From contig NZ_JABJXT010000016.1 in assembly GCF_013155295.1 (NCBI RefSeq), positions 1-64,000 on the forward strand: a stretch of DNA of 64,000 nucleotides. The letters are read 5' to 3'. Shown here in pieces: positions 24,160 to 33,980 of this stretch. The notes under the pieces are model-generated. The model searched no databases, was not told the origin of the DNA, and worked only from the letters and a program-made list of their open reading frames with translations. Made by a program: the position numbers and the translations under genes. The stretch comes from Pseudogemmobacter hezensis (lineage in GTDB: Bacteria; Pseudomonadota; Alphaproteobacteria; Rhodobacterales; Rhodobacteraceae). Every line of letters starts with the position of its first letter. Within the stretch, counting starts at the first letter, position 1.

Positions 24160-26820
24160 ATGCATCAGATCCTCAGAAGCGCCATGCTCGATCTCTTCCT
24201 GGCACGCGATCCCGCGCGGCTTGTGACGATCGAAAGCCCCTCCGGCAGCGGCAAATCCACCCTTCTGCGTCAGCTGCAGGCAGAGCTTTTTTCGCGCAAA
24301 CGTGCGGCCGTGCTGCTGCAGCCGAATGCGGATACCGACGCGCTCGCGCTTGCCGCGCAGATGCTGGACAATCTGGGGCTGGCCGCACTTCCGCCGGATA
24401 CGCCCACCCCGGGCGAGCCGCTTGAAGAGATGATGAACCGGCTGACCCAGGCCCTGCGCGCAAGGACCACGCCGGTCACAATCCTGATTGATGATTTCCA
24501 GCGGGTGAAATCGCCGCAAACCATCCGGCTTTTGTCGCGTCTGGTTTACCACACCCCTGTTCTGCCGCTAAGGCTGATCATCGCCTCGCGGGTGCCGACC
24601 GACATTCCGGTGGCCACCCTGCGCCTGACAGAGGATCTGGTCGAGCTGGGCCTTGATTCCCTGCGTTTTTCCGGGACCGAGGCCGAGGCGCTTCGCGCCC
24701 TCGAGGCCCAGGATCTGGATCCGGCGATCTGGCAGGCCTTCAATACAAAGGTGAATGGCTGGGCGGTGGCGCTGCGGCTGGCGCTGGTGCTTTTGCGCGA
24801 TCAGCGGCTGGATATGGCGGGGCTGATGGCCTTCTCAGGGCATCAGCGCGATATGGCGGCCTATCTGTCGCAGCTGATCATCGAAGGCGCAGACGATGCG
24901 GATCGCCCGCTTTTGCTGGCGGCCGCCGCCTTTGAGACACTTCGGCCCGATATGCTGGCCGCTGTCCTTGGGCCCGGGCAGGCGCAGCGCCTGCAGGCGC
25001 TGATCACCACGCTGGCGCTGCCGCTTGAGGGAACCCGGGGCAATGAGGGCGGGCGGCGGCTTCACAGCGTGGTCGCGGATTATCTGGTGTCGCAGGCCGC
25101 AAACAGCGGTGTTGATCTGGCAGAGCTGCGCCGTCAGGCCGCGCTTTATTACCAGGGCCGCAAACAATGGCGCCGGGCCATCCGCTATGCCCTGAAATCC
25201 GGCGATCTCTGTTTCACCGCCGGCGTGGTCGAGGCGGGTGGCGGCTGGCGGCTGATCTACCGGGGCGAGGATGGCACCGCGCGTCAGTTTGCCGCCCTGA
25301 TGCAGCTGTCGCCACAGCATTACCGCGCTTACCCGCGCACGGTGCTTGGGCTGGCGGTTTCGGCGGCAAAACGCGGCGAGATTGATCTGGCGCTGCATCT
25401 TCTGGCACAGACCGCCCCCGTGATCGCCGAAGGAGATCCGGCGCTGCAAGCCGAGTGCCGCCTCGTGGCGGCGCTGATGGATCTTTACAGCGATCACCGC
25501 ATCCCGGCCACGGTCATCGCCCGGCTGGAAGACGATATCGCCGATATTGCCCAGGTCGATCCGGTGCGCCTGGCGCTGACGCAAAACATCCTTTGTTTCA
25601 GCGCCCTGCAGGATGCCCGTTTCGACAGCGCGATCCGCTTCGGGCGGCTTTCCATCACCAGCTTTCGCACCGCGATGTCTGACTTCGGGGCCGCCCACCT
25701 GCCGCTGCATATCGGCCAGGCCGAGTTTCTGTCGGGGCGCTCTGACAATGCCCGCCAGACCCTATCCGCCCATCTTGACGAATGCCGCCGCGATCTGGGG
25801 GCCCGCTCGGATCTGACGCTGATGGCCTGGGCGCTGCTGGCCGAGGTTGATCTGGAGCGGGGCGAAAACACCTCTGACGGCGAGCAGCTGGCAGCGGTGT
25901 TTGAGCAGCTGGGCCGGCGCGACAGCTGGTTTGATCCGCTGGCCTCGCTGGTGATTTCCCGCATGCGTGTGGCCCTGCCTGACGGGGCCGCCGCAGAAGC
26001 CGTTCTCAGCGCCGCCGAGACCGTTGCCAGCCGCCGCAGCTATCATCGTCTTGCGCGGCTGACGGGCCATCTGCGCATCGGGATGCTCTTGCGCCTCGGG
26101 CAGAACCACGAGGCCGGGCGACTGCTGGACATCCTGCGCAGCACCCCCTGGAGCAGCGCCGAGCCGGATCCGACCAATCTGCGCGGCGCCCCGCTGCAGG
26201 CCCTGGAGGCGCGGCTTCTTCTGAACCGGGGCAATCCCGAGGGGGCGCTGACCAGGCTGTCAGATCTGCTGCAAAACCCTGACATAACCTGCAACAGCCC
26301 AAGGATGATCCGGCTGTCCCTGTTGCGGATCCGGGCTCTGCTGGCGGCAGGCAAAGACCCAGAGGCCCGCAATGCGCTTGAACGCCTGGCTTTGGGCCAG
26401 CATCTTGACCGCTACTGCCTGGCCCTGGCCGAAGAGGGGCCGGCGCTTGTCGATCTTCTGACCCGGATCACCGCCGAGCGTGATCAGAACTCGATCATTG
26501 CGCAGCGGCTTGCGCCTGGAATGGCCCTGATCACCAACAGCCCGCACTCGGCGCTCGGGGGCACTCAGCCTCTGCCCGCGGTGGTCGCGCGGCTGACGCC
26601 CAGCGAGATCGAAACCCTGATCCGGCTGGAACAGGGCCTGACGAATAAAGAAATCGCAAGGGCGCTGCAGGTCACTGATAATACAGTAAAATACCACCTG
26701 GCGAATATCTTCCGCAAACTGGGGGTGACCACCAGAACCGCCGCGATCACCCGTGCCAGAACCTCGGGCCTGCTGGCCACCTGCGAGACTATCAGCCGAA
26801 AGCGCGATCTGACCGTCTGA
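24160..26820 (+). CDS. Large MalT-like (LAL) LuxR-family regulator
   Basis: An 886-residue ATP-dependent activator of the STAND/LAL class. The N-terminal NTPase has Walker A GSGKST at 29-34 and a Walker B-like TILIDDF near 110. A long helical TPR-like middle (about 300-800) usually senses the inducer. The C-terminal LuxR helix-turn-helix includes LTPSEIETLIRLEQGLTNKE and VTDNTVKYHLANIFRKLGV. Such proteins activate catabolic operons when bound to ATP and an inducer. It is 149 bases upstream of the hydantoinase operon on the same strand, a likely but unproved target. GGAAG precedes the ATG. Confidence 0.85.
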   Translation: MHQILRSAMLDLFLARDPARLVTIESPSGSGKSTLLRQLQAELFSRKRAAVLLQPNADTDALALAAQMLDNLGLAALPPDTPTPGEPLEEMMNRLTQALRARTTPVTILIDDFQRVKSPQTIRLLSRLVYHTPVLPLRLIIASRVPTDIPVATLRLTEDLVELGLDSLRFSGTEAEALRALEAQDLDPAIWQAFNTKVNGWAVALRLALVLLRDQRLDMAGLMAFSGHQRDMAAYLSQLIIEGADDADRPLLLAAAAFETLRPDMLAAVLGPGQAQRLQALITTLALPLEGTRGNEGGRRLHSVVADYLVSQAANSGVDLAELRRQAALYYQGRKQWRRAIRYALKSGDLCFTAGVVEAGGGWRLIYRGEDGTARQFAALMQLSPQHYRAYPRTVLGLAVSAAKRGEIDLALHLLAQTAPVIAEGDPALQAECRLVAALMDLYSDHRIPATVIARLEDDIADIAQVDPVRLALTQNILCFSALQDARFDSAIRFGRLSITSFRTAMSDFGAAHLPLHIGQAEFLSGRSDNARQTLSAHLDECRRDLGARSDLTLMAWALLAEVDLERGENTSDGEQLAAVFEQLGRRDSWFDPLASLVISRMRVALPDGAAAEAVLSAAETVASRRSYHRLARLTGHLRIGMLLRLGQNHEAGRLLDILRSTPWSSAEPDPTNLRGAPLQALEARLLLNRGNPEGALTRLSDLLQNPDITCNSPRMIRLSLLRIRALLAAGKDPEARNALERLALGQHLDRYCLALAEEGPALVDLLTRITAERDQNSIIAQRLAPGMALITNSPHSALGGTQPLPAVVARLTPSEIETLIRLEQGLTNKEIARALQVTDNTVKYHLANIFRKLGVTTRTAAITRARTSGLLATCETISRKRDLTV

Positions 26821-26969
26821 TCTGCGCCACAGCAAGGCCCCCCTGCCCCACCCACAAATCGCGCCGCCCCACCCGTCAGGGTAGGAGCCAGGGCGGATTT
26901 TCACCTCCAGGATGCGGGCAGTAAGAGGATGCGGCCCGCAAGACCGCATCAGCCCATGGAGGATTCCCG

Positions 26970-28658
26970 GTGGCGGCTGAAACAAAAGACAGGATCGATC
27001 CGGTCACCCTGGAGATCGTTCACGGCAAGCTTTTGTCCGTGGTCGACGAGATGGGTATTGTCATGCAGCGCACCAGCATGAGCCCGGTCATCTATGAGGT
27101 TCTTGATTTCGCCTGCGGCATCTGCACCGCCGATGCCGGGCTGGTGGCGCAGACGAATGGCATTACACTTTTCACCGGCACCTTTGGCACCCAGCTGCAA
27201 TCGGTGATCGATGTCTACGCGGGCGATATTCAGCCCGGCGATATCTTCGTCACCAATGACCCCTATCACGGCGGCACCCATGCCTGCGATTTCGCGATCA
27301 TCCGTCCGGTTTTCTGGCAGGGTGATCTGGTGGCCTGGGCGCTGAATGTTGCGCATTGGGTTGACGTTGGCGGCGCGGTGCCCGGCAGCCTGCCCCCCGA
27401 TGCCACCTCAAGCTTTCAGGAGGGGCTGCGGCTGTCGCGCATCAGGCTGGCGCGGGGCGATGTGCTGAATGAAGAGATCGTGCGCATCATCCGCGAAAAC
27501 ACCCGGCTGCCAGAGATTGCGATGGGCGATCTGAATGCGCAGATCGCCACGGTCCGCATCGCCGAAAAGCGCCTGCATGAGGTGCTCTCCCGCTATGGTG
27601 CCCCGCTTTTGCGCCGCTGTTTCGCGGCAATCATCGACAGCGCGGCGCTTCGCGCCCGGGCGATCATCGGCCAGCTGCCCGACGGCGTCTATGAGGCAAA
27701 GGATGTGATCGACGGTGACGGGGTCAGCGATGATCCGATCGCGGTTCAGGTGAAAATCACCATCGCCGGCGAAAGCGTCGAGGTCGATTTCACCGGCTGC
27801 CCGCCTGCCGCAAGGGGGCCAATCAACTGCGGCCCCGGTGCGCTGCAATCGGCGGTAAAATCGGTGTTCAAGGCGCTGGTTGCCCCGCAAGAACCCTCAA
27901 ACGAGGGCTGGTTCCGGCCGCTGACCATCCATGCCGCGCCCGGCACAGTATTCACGGCGCAGAAACCCTCGCCGACGGGCTGGTATTATGAGGGCTCGGT
28001 CCAGGCCTCCGAGCTGGTCTGGAAGGCGCTGGCGCGTTTCATGCCCGAACGCTTTTCCGCCGGATCCTATTCCTCGCTTTGCGTGATCTATCTCTCGGGT
28101 CATGGCCCGGATGGCGAGGAATTCATCCATATCGAACCGACCCATGGCGGCTGGGGGGCCTGCGCCGATCAGGACGGGGCGAATGCGGTGATCTCGCTGA
28201 CCGATGGTGACACCTATAACTACTCGGTCGAGCTGCTGGAGGCGAAATTCCCGCTGCGGGTCCGCCGTTATGATTTCAACACCGAGGGCGGCGCGGGCGG
28301 CGGCAAATATCGCGGCGGCTTTGGCGTCGTGCGCGAATATGAGGTGCTCTCGGACGGGACGGTGCTGACCGGCAGCTTCGGGCGCAATGCAACCGCCCCC
28401 TGGGGGGCCGAGGGCGGCCTTGATGGTTCGGTCAACCGCTTTGAGGTGGTCGAGGCAGGCAGCGGCCAGGTCACCTCTTACGGTCGCCTCAGCGCGCGCA
28501 GGCTGAACAGGGGCGATCTGGTGCGCGTCATCACCGGCGGCGGCGGCGGCTGGGGTCTGCCCGCGGAACGCGACCCGGCGGCGATCAAAGCCGATCTGCG
28601 GGCCGGGCTGATCACCAGCGCAGAGGCCCGCCGCATCTATGGATATGAGGAGGCCTGA
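26970..28658 (+). CDS. hyuB: Hydantoinase B / oxoprolinase family subunit
   Basis: A 562-residue HyuB-type subunit. With HyuA it forms ATP-dependent N-methylhydantoinases, oxoprolinases or acetone/acetophenone carboxylases. The N-terminus IDPVTLEIVHGKLLSVVDEM and TNDPYHGGTHACD are family hallmarks, and a glycine-rich GGGGGWGLP sits near the end. The start is GTG at 26970 with GGAGG 7 bases upstream; a nearby ATG is out of frame. It heads a co-directional run with hyuA and a polyamine-type importer. The substrate is probably a cyclic amide or ureide. Confidence 0.85.
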   Translation: MAAETKDRIDPVTLEIVHGKLLSVVDEMGIVMQRTSMSPVIYEVLDFACGICTADAGLVAQTNGITLFTGTFGTQLQSVIDVYAGDIQPGDIFVTNDPYHGGTHACDFAIIRPVFWQGDLVAWALNVAHWVDVGGAVPGSLPPDATSSFQEGLRLSRIRLARGDVLNEEIVRIIRENTRLPEIAMGDLNAQIATVRIAEKRLHEVLSRYGAPLLRRCFAAIIDSAALRARAIIGQLPDGVYEAKDVIDGDGVSDDPIAVQVKITIAGESVEVDFTGCPPAARGPINCGPGALQSAVKSVFKALVAPQEPSNEGWFRPLTIHAAPGTVFTAQKPSPTGWYYEGSVQASELVWKALARFMPERFSAGSYSSLCVIYLSGHGPDGEEFIHIEPTHGGWGACADQDGANAVISLTDGDTYNYSVELLEAKFPLRVRRYDFNTEGGAGGGKYRGGFGVVREYEVLSDGTVLTGSFGRNATAPWGAEGGLDGSVNRFEVVEAGSGQVTSYGRLSARRLNRGDLVRVITGGGGGWGLPAERDPAAIKADLRAGLITSAEARRIYGYEEA

Positions 28659-28660
28659 AC

Positions 28661-30718
28661 ATGATCCGTCTGGCAAGTGATGTGGGCGGCACCTTCACCG
28701 ACCTGCTTGGCTATGACGAGGCCAATGGCCAAGTCTATACCGCCAAAAGCCTGACCACCACCGATGACCAGTCGCGCGGGGTGATGGATACCATTCGCCT
28801 CGCGGCGCAAAAGGATGGACTTGATCCCGACCGGGTCAGCTTTTTCGTCCATGGCGGCACCACGGTGATCAATGCGATCACCGAACGCAAAGGCGTGAAA
28901 ACTGCGCTGGTGACCACGCGCGGCTTTCGGGATGTGCTGGAAATCGGGCGCGGCAACCGGCCCGATCTTTACAACCTGCGTTTCCACAGCCCCGAACCCT
29001 ATGTCGGGCGCGTGCTGCGCTTTGAGGTCACCGAGCGGATGGACCCCGACGGCACGGTGCATCAGCCGCTTGAGCGCGCCGATGTGCTGCAGGTCGCCGA
29101 ACAAATCCGCGCCGAGGGGGCCGAGGCGGTCGCCATCCTCTTCCTAAATTCCTACGCCAACCCCGCACATGAGGCGGAATGCGCCCGGCTGCTGGCCCAG
29201 GAACTGCCCGGCCTGACGATCTGCAGCAGCCATGAGATCTCCGGCCTCTGGCGCGAGTTCGAGCGCTGCAATACCGTCGTTCTGAACGCCTATGTAAAGC
29301 CGATCATCGCGCGCTATTTCCAGCGGCTGGAAAAAGAGCTGATCGAGGGCAGCATTTGCTGCGCCCATTATGCGATGCTGTCGAATGGCGGGGTCTCTTC
29401 CTTCCGCCAGGCCTCAGACTCGCCGCTGAACCTGGTGGAATCCGGCCCCTCGGGCGGCATTGCCGGGGCCGTGCGCATCGGCGAGATGCTGGACGAGCCA
29501 AATATCCTGGCCTTTGACGTGGGCGGCACCACCGCGAAATGCTCGGTCATCACCGATGGCAAGGCGCGGGTGTTCTCGGATTACAAAATGGAATGGAGCC
29601 GCACCTCGCCGGGCTATCCGGTGCAGGTTCCGGTGGTCGATATCGTCGAGATCGGGGCCGGGGGCGGCTCAATCGCGCGGGTGGATGAGTTTGGCGGCCT
29701 GCGTGTCGGGCCGGAAAGCGCGGGCTCAAAACCCGGCCCGGTCTGTTATGGCCTTGGCGGGCAGGAACCGACCGTCACCGATGCACGGCTTTTGACCGGG
29801 GTGATTGATCCTGCAGGTTTTGCCGGGGGCAAGATCGCGCTGGATGTTGAGGCCGCGCGCCGGGCCATGGCCGCGCTTGGCGCAAAGCTGGGGCTTGGGG
29901 TCGAGGAAACCGCCCAGGCGATCATCGATGTGGCCGAGGCCAATATGATCAACGCGCTGAAGCTGGTCACCATCCAGCGCGGCTATGACCCGCGCGATTT
30001 CACCCTGGTGGTGACCGGGGGCATGGGTCCGCTTTTCGCGGCCAGCCTGGGGCGAGAGCTGAATGCAAAACGCGTGGTGATCCCGCCCCATGCCGGGATC
30101 TTTTCCGCCTGGGGGATGCTGGCGGCCCGGCCCCGCGCCGATCTGCGCAAGACCTGGTTCCGCGAGCTTTCCCCCGCCGCCATCCAGGAGCTGGAGTCTG
30201 AGCTTGCCGCCATGCGGTTGGCGGCGGTTGATTACTTTGGCAAAGAGCGGCCCGAAAACCTCAGCTACAGTCTTGCGCTGCAGCTGCGCTATCGCGGCCA
30301 GGAACATTCGGTCTCGACCACCATCGCGCTGCCGCTGGAGGCCGCAAAGATCGCCCATGCCTTCCATGCCGCGCATAAGCTGGCCTATTCCTTCGACCTG
30401 CCCGGTACCGCGGTTGAGATCACCGGCATCCATATGGTGGCCGAGATGGAAAGCGCGGTCATCTCTGCCGCGAAAGTCGATCCGACGGGCCTTAGCCGCG
30501 CGGATGCGCTGCGCGGCAATCGCCAGGTCTTTCACGCCTCGGGCGAGGGCTGGGCGGATTGCGAGGTCTTTGACCGCGACCTGCTGCCGCCCGATCTGGC
30601 GATCAACGGCCCGGCGCTGATCGAGGAACCCACCACCACCACATTGATCCTGCAGGGGCAAACCGCCATCCGCAATGAACGTGGATTGCTGGTCATCAGA
30701 CAGAAGGACGCAAACTGA
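28661..30718 (+). CDS. hyuA: Hydantoinase A / oxoprolinase family subunit
   Basis: A 685-residue HyuA-type ATP-binding subunit starting two bases after hyuB. The actin-like phosphate motif SDVGGTFTDLL is at residues 6-16, and a second, LAFDVGGTTAKC, lies near residue 288, both needed for ATP-driven ring opening. GGMGPLFAASLGREL belongs to the same core. Its stop overlaps the ATG of the importer ATPase (TGATG), tying enzyme and transport in one operon. Oxoproline, hydantoin or N-methylhydantoin are candidate substrates. Confidence 0.87.
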   Translation: MIRLASDVGGTFTDLLGYDEANGQVYTAKSLTTTDDQSRGVMDTIRLAAQKDGLDPDRVSFFVHGGTTVINAITERKGVKTALVTTRGFRDVLEIGRGNRPDLYNLRFHSPEPYVGRVLRFEVTERMDPDGTVHQPLERADVLQVAEQIRAEGAEAVAILFLNSYANPAHEAECARLLAQELPGLTICSSHEISGLWREFERCNTVVLNAYVKPIIARYFQRLEKELIEGSICCAHYAMLSNGGVSSFRQASDSPLNLVESGPSGGIAGAVRIGEMLDEPNILAFDVGGTTAKCSVITDGKARVFSDYKMEWSRTSPGYPVQVPVVDIVEIGAGGGSIARVDEFGGLRVGPESAGSKPGPVCYGLGGQEPTVTDARLLTGVIDPAGFAGGKIALDVEAARRAMAALGAKLGLGVEETAQAIIDVAEANMINALKLVTIQRGYDPRDFTLVVTGGMGPLFAASLGRELNAKRVVIPPHAGIFSAWGMLAARPRADLRKTWFRELSPAAIQELESELAAMRLAAVDYFGKERPENLSYSLALQLRYRGQEHSVSTTIALPLEAAKIAHAFHAAHKLAYSFDLPGTAVEITGIHMVAEMESAVISAAKVDPTGLSRADALRGNRQVFHASGEGWADCEVFDRDLLPPDLAINGPALIEEPTTTTLILQGQTAIRNERGLLVIRQKDAN

Positions 30719-31797
30719 TGGCGATATCGATCGGCCTGCGCGGCCTTTGTCGCCGGTTTGGGGATCAGACCGCGCTGGCCCCGCTGGATCTGGACATCCG
30801 GGCGGGCGAGTTCTTCACGCTGCTTGGATCATCAGGCTCTGGCAAAAGCACGCTGCTCAAGCTGATCGGCGGCTTTGACCAGCCGAGCGCCGGCACCGTC
30901 AGCTTTGACGGCACCGATGTAACGCGGCTGCCGGCGAACCGGCGGCAATGCAATACGGTCTTTCAGGATCTGGCGCTGTTCCCGCATATGTCGGTCGAAC
31001 AGAATGTGGCCTATGGGCTGCGGGTGCGCCGTGAAAGCCGGGCGGATTGCGCGCAGAAGGTGGCTGAAGCGCTGAAGCTGGTGGCGCTTGAGGGCTATCA
31101 GCGCCGCGCCATCACCGCACTTTCCGGCGGGCAACGGCAAAGGGTTGCGCTGGCCCGTTCGCTGGTAATGGAGCCGGGGATCCTCTTGCTGGATGAGCCG
31201 CTGACCGGCCTTGATGAACGTCTGCGCCAGCAGATGCGCGATGAATTCGGGCGTCTGCACCGCAAGACCGGGGCAACCTTTGTGCTGGTGACCCATAACC
31301 AGGATGAGGCGATGAGCCTTTCCGACCGCATGGGCATCATGCACCACGGCCGCCTTGAACAGGTCGGCACGCCCTTTGAGATCCTGCACCGCCCCGCCAA
31401 TGAATTCGTGGCGCGGTTTGTCGGCCTGGAATCGATCCTGACACCCGAGCGCGTCATGCGCGACGGCGAGCGCCTGGCGGTGATGATCGCCGGACAGCGC
31501 TTTGATCTGGCCGATTACCGCGAGGCAGCGCTTCCGGGCAAAATCGCCCTGCGGTCAGACCGGATCCGGATTGTCGCAGACCCGGGGGGCGGCGGCCTTT
31601 CGGGCCTGGTCACCGCCCTGCAGTTCCGCGGCCTGCATTACGAATGCAGTCTCGATCTGCGCGGCGCGGGGCATGTGACGGCGATCATCCCCTCGGTCGA
31701 GATGCCAAGGACGATCAGCCCCGGGTCCGAGGTGGGCGTCATACTCGCCGATGGCGCTCTGGTTCCGGTTATGGAACAGGCGAAAGAAACAGCCTGA
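30718..31797 (+). CDS. PotA-type ABC transporter ATP-binding protein
   Basis: A 359-residue importer ATPase of the spermidine/putrescine (CUT-like, PotA) class. Walker A GSSGSGKST (37-45), signature [15 protein letters not shown], Walker B LLLDEPLTGLDE and a C-terminal TOBE domain (about 280-359) are visible. It overlaps the hyuA stop by one base. With the three following genes it makes a complete polyamine-type importer. The ligand need not be a polyamine, given its tie to hydantoinase genes. Confidence 0.88.
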   Translation: MAISIGLRGLCRRFGDQTALAPLDLDIRAGEFFTLLGSSGSGKSTLLKLIGGFDQPSAGTVSFDGTDVTRLPANRRQCNTVFQDLALFPHMSVEQNVAYGLRVRRESRADCAQKVAEALKLVALEGYQRRAITALSGGQRQRVALARSLVMEPGILLLDEPLTGLDERLRQQMRDEFGRLHRKTGATFVLVTHNQDEAMSLSDRMGIMHHGRLEQVGTPFEILHRPANEFVARFVGLESILTPERVMRDGERLAVMIAGQRFDLADYREAALPGKIALRSDRIRIVADPGGGGLSGLVTALQFRGLHYECSLDLRGAGHVTAIIPSVEMPRTISPGSEVGVILADGALVPVMEQAKETA

Positions 31798-31833
31798 CAA
31801 CAAGAAAAGCTGCACCCAGCAAGGAGAAAACGG

Positions 31834-32997
31834 ATGAAAAGATCAGGACGGCTTACCCCCCCCGGCGCTTTTAGCCGCAGGCAGTTCTCGGCGATGTCGC
31901 TGGGCGGGCTTGCGGCTTTTGCAGCCTCGCCACTGATGATGCGCGCCGCCCATGCCGCCGGGACCGAGATCGCCTTCTGGGGCACCGGCACGCTTGATAT
32001 CGGCGACGCCTGGGCACAGACGCAAAGCGACATCGGGCTAAGCGTCAATTTCACCGACAATGGCAATGACCCCGGCCCCATCGTCGCCCGCCTTGTCGCG
32101 GGCAATGCGAATGCGGTCTATGACCTCAGCGGGTTGCAGGGGGGCGCCGAAAAAGAACTGGCGAAACAAGGCGCTATTGTGCCGTGGGACACCAGCAAGA
32201 TCGCCAATTGGGACAAGGTCTGGCAATGGGCGAAAGACATCCCCTATCTGACCGACAACGGCCAGCAAATCGGCATCCCCTGCGTGGTCAATGCCGATTC
32301 CATCATCTACCGCAAGGACAAGCTGGGCCTTGTCGACAGCTATGGCGTGATCTTTGACCCCAAACTGAAGGGCCGGGTCGCGATGGAGGACGCCTGGATC
32401 AATTCCGCGATCTTCGCCGCCATCTACCTTAAAGGCGCGGAAAATGCGCCGATCAATGATCCGGGCAACCTGACCGAGGACGAGCTGGGCCTCGTGATGG
32501 AGTTCCTGATCAAACACAAGCGCGACGGCCAGTTCCGCACCTTCTGGAACGGCTGGGAACAGGGCGTGCAGCTGGTCGCAGATGAAGAGGTCGACGCCAT
32601 GACCGGCTGGGAGCCGATCGTCCTGGAAGGGCAGCGGCGCGGCCTTGATGTGGCCTATGCCGAACCGGTCGAGGGCTATGAGGGCTGGGGCAACAACCTG
32701 CTGCTGCACAAGGGCGCGGTTGATCGTGGCCTGGGTGATGCGGCCCATCAGCTGGCAAACTGGATCTATGACGGCTTTTATGGCGCGCAACTGGCGCTGT
32801 CGCGCGGCTATGTGGTGCCCAGCGACAAAAACACCGAATGGGCGGCGGGCAATCTTGAAACCGCCGGGGCCGATCAGGTGAAATCGGTCGTCGATCACGT
32901 TGCGAAGAAATTCTCGGGCAAGGTCTATTGGCAAAACACCCGCCCCGACAATTTCCAGCTTTACGAAGAGTGGTGGCAAAAACTGCGCAACAGCTGA
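31834..32997 (+). CDS. PotD/PotF-like substrate-binding protein with Tat-type signal
   Basis: A 387-residue periplasmic binding protein. The N-terminus contains a twin-arginine motif, FSRRQFSAM, followed by a hydrophobic stretch and AAHA cleavage before AGTEIAFWG, suggesting export by Tat. The body resembles polyamine-type binding proteins (IPCVVNADSIIYRKDKLGL, NWIYDGFYGAQLALSRGY). AAGGAG precedes the ATG. It belongs to the hyuBA importer operon. The ligand is unknown. Confidence 0.82.
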   Translation: MKRSGRLTPPGAFSRRQFSAMSLGGLAAFAASPLMMRAAHAAGTEIAFWGTGTLDIGDAWAQTQSDIGLSVNFTDNGNDPGPIVARLVAGNANAVYDLSGLQGGAEKELAKQGAIVPWDTSKIANWDKVWQWAKDIPYLTDNGQQIGIPCVVNADSIIYRKDKLGLVDSYGVIFDPKLKGRVAMEDAWINSAIFAAIYLKGAENAPINDPGNLTEDELGLVMEFLIKHKRDGQFRTFWNGWEQGVQLVADEEVDAMTGWEPIVLEGQRRGLDVAYAEPVEGYEGWGNNLLLHKGAVDRGLGDAAHQLANWIYDGFYGAQLALSRGYVVPSDKNTEWAAGNLETAGADQVKSVVDHVAKKFSGKVYWQNTRPDNFQLYEEWWQKLRNS

Positions 32998-33039
32998 TCC
33001 ACCCGCTCCCTGCGCGGCTGTCTGGGGCGGTCGCGCAGG

Positions 33040-33107
33040 TCTGGCCTTTCCTCAGCTCTGGCCCTTCCGCAGCTCTGGCTTTTCCTCAGCTTTGGCCCAT
33101 CCTTCAG
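33040..33107 (+). repeat. 17-bp tandem repeat, four copies
   Basis: TCTGGCCTTTCCTCAGC-like units start at 33040, 33057, 33074 and 33091, with a few differences in each. The array fills the 122-base gap between the binding-protein and permease genes and could fold weakly or set expression ratios. Confidence 0.65.
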
Positions 33108-33119
33108 TGAGGCACCTCT

Positions 33120-33980
33120 ATGTTCCTGATCAGACGTGGACTGGCCCTGGCAAGCCCTGGCTTTCTGCTGGTGCTGACCCTTGGCTTTCTGCCGCTGGCC
33201 ATCATCCTTGTCTGGAGCTTCTGGACATGGGATCCGGCAACCTACTGGATTCGGCCGGATTTCTCATTTGATGCCTATGCGCAGATCGGCGAGGCCGGGC
33301 GCTGGCATGTGATCCTGTCCAGCCTGGGCAAAGCGGCGCTGGCGGGGGTTTTGTGCCTGCTGGTGGGCTATCCGGCGGCGCTTGCGATCCATTTCGTGGC
33401 CTCGCGCCCGCTGGCTTTCGTGCTGATGGGGGCCTTTACGGTGCCTTTCTTCACCTCTTATCTGATCCGGGCGTTTTCCTGGCGGCTGGTGCTGGGGCGC
33501 AACGGGCTGATCAACTCCTGGCTGCTGGATCTTGGCCTGATCTCTGAACCGCTCGACTGGCTTTTGTTCAGCAATTTCGCGGTCATGGTCGGGCTGGTGG
33601 CCTCGTACCTGCCATTCGTGATCTTTCCGCTCCTGTTGTCGATGCGCCGGGTCGAGCCGAATTTCATCGCCGCCAGCCAGGACCTTGGCGCGGGCTTTCT
33701 GCGCACACTGTTCACCGTGATCATTCCGCTGACCAAACCGGGGATCTTTGCCGGCTTTCTCTTTGTCTTCGTGATGGCGGCGGGATCCTCGACCGAGGTG
33801 CAGATGCTTGGCGGGGCCGGAGCCTCGATGATCTCCATCATCATCAATGACGTGATGCGGGTGGTGAATTTCCCGCTGGCCTTTGCGATCTCGGCGGTGG
33901 TGCTGGTTTTGCTGTTTGCGGCGGTGCTGATCGGCAACCGCATCTTTGGCCTGACAAAGCTCTTCGAGGATTTCAAATGA
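33120..33980 (+). CDS. PotB-type ABC transporter permease
   Basis: A 286-residue inner-membrane permease of the PotB class with about six membrane segments. The coupling-loop motif EPNFIAASQDLGAGFLRTL (about residues 178-196) carries the conserved EAA-like Gly. GTGAGG precedes the ATG at 33120. The next permease overlaps its stop by four bases (ATGA). Confidence 0.88.
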   Translation: MFLIRRGLALASPGFLLVLTLGFLPLAIILVWSFWTWDPATYWIRPDFSFDAYAQIGEAGRWHVILSSLGKAALAGVLCLLVGYPAALAIHFVASRPLAFVLMGAFTVPFFTSYLIRAFSWRLVLGRNGLINSWLLDLGLISEPLDWLLFSNFAVMVGLVASYLPFVIFPLLLSMRRVEPNFIAASQDLGAGFLRTLFTVIIPLTKPGIFAGFLFVFVMAAGSSTEVQMLGGAGASMISIIINDVMRVVNFPLAFAISAVVLVLLFAAVLIGNRIFGLTKLFEDFK

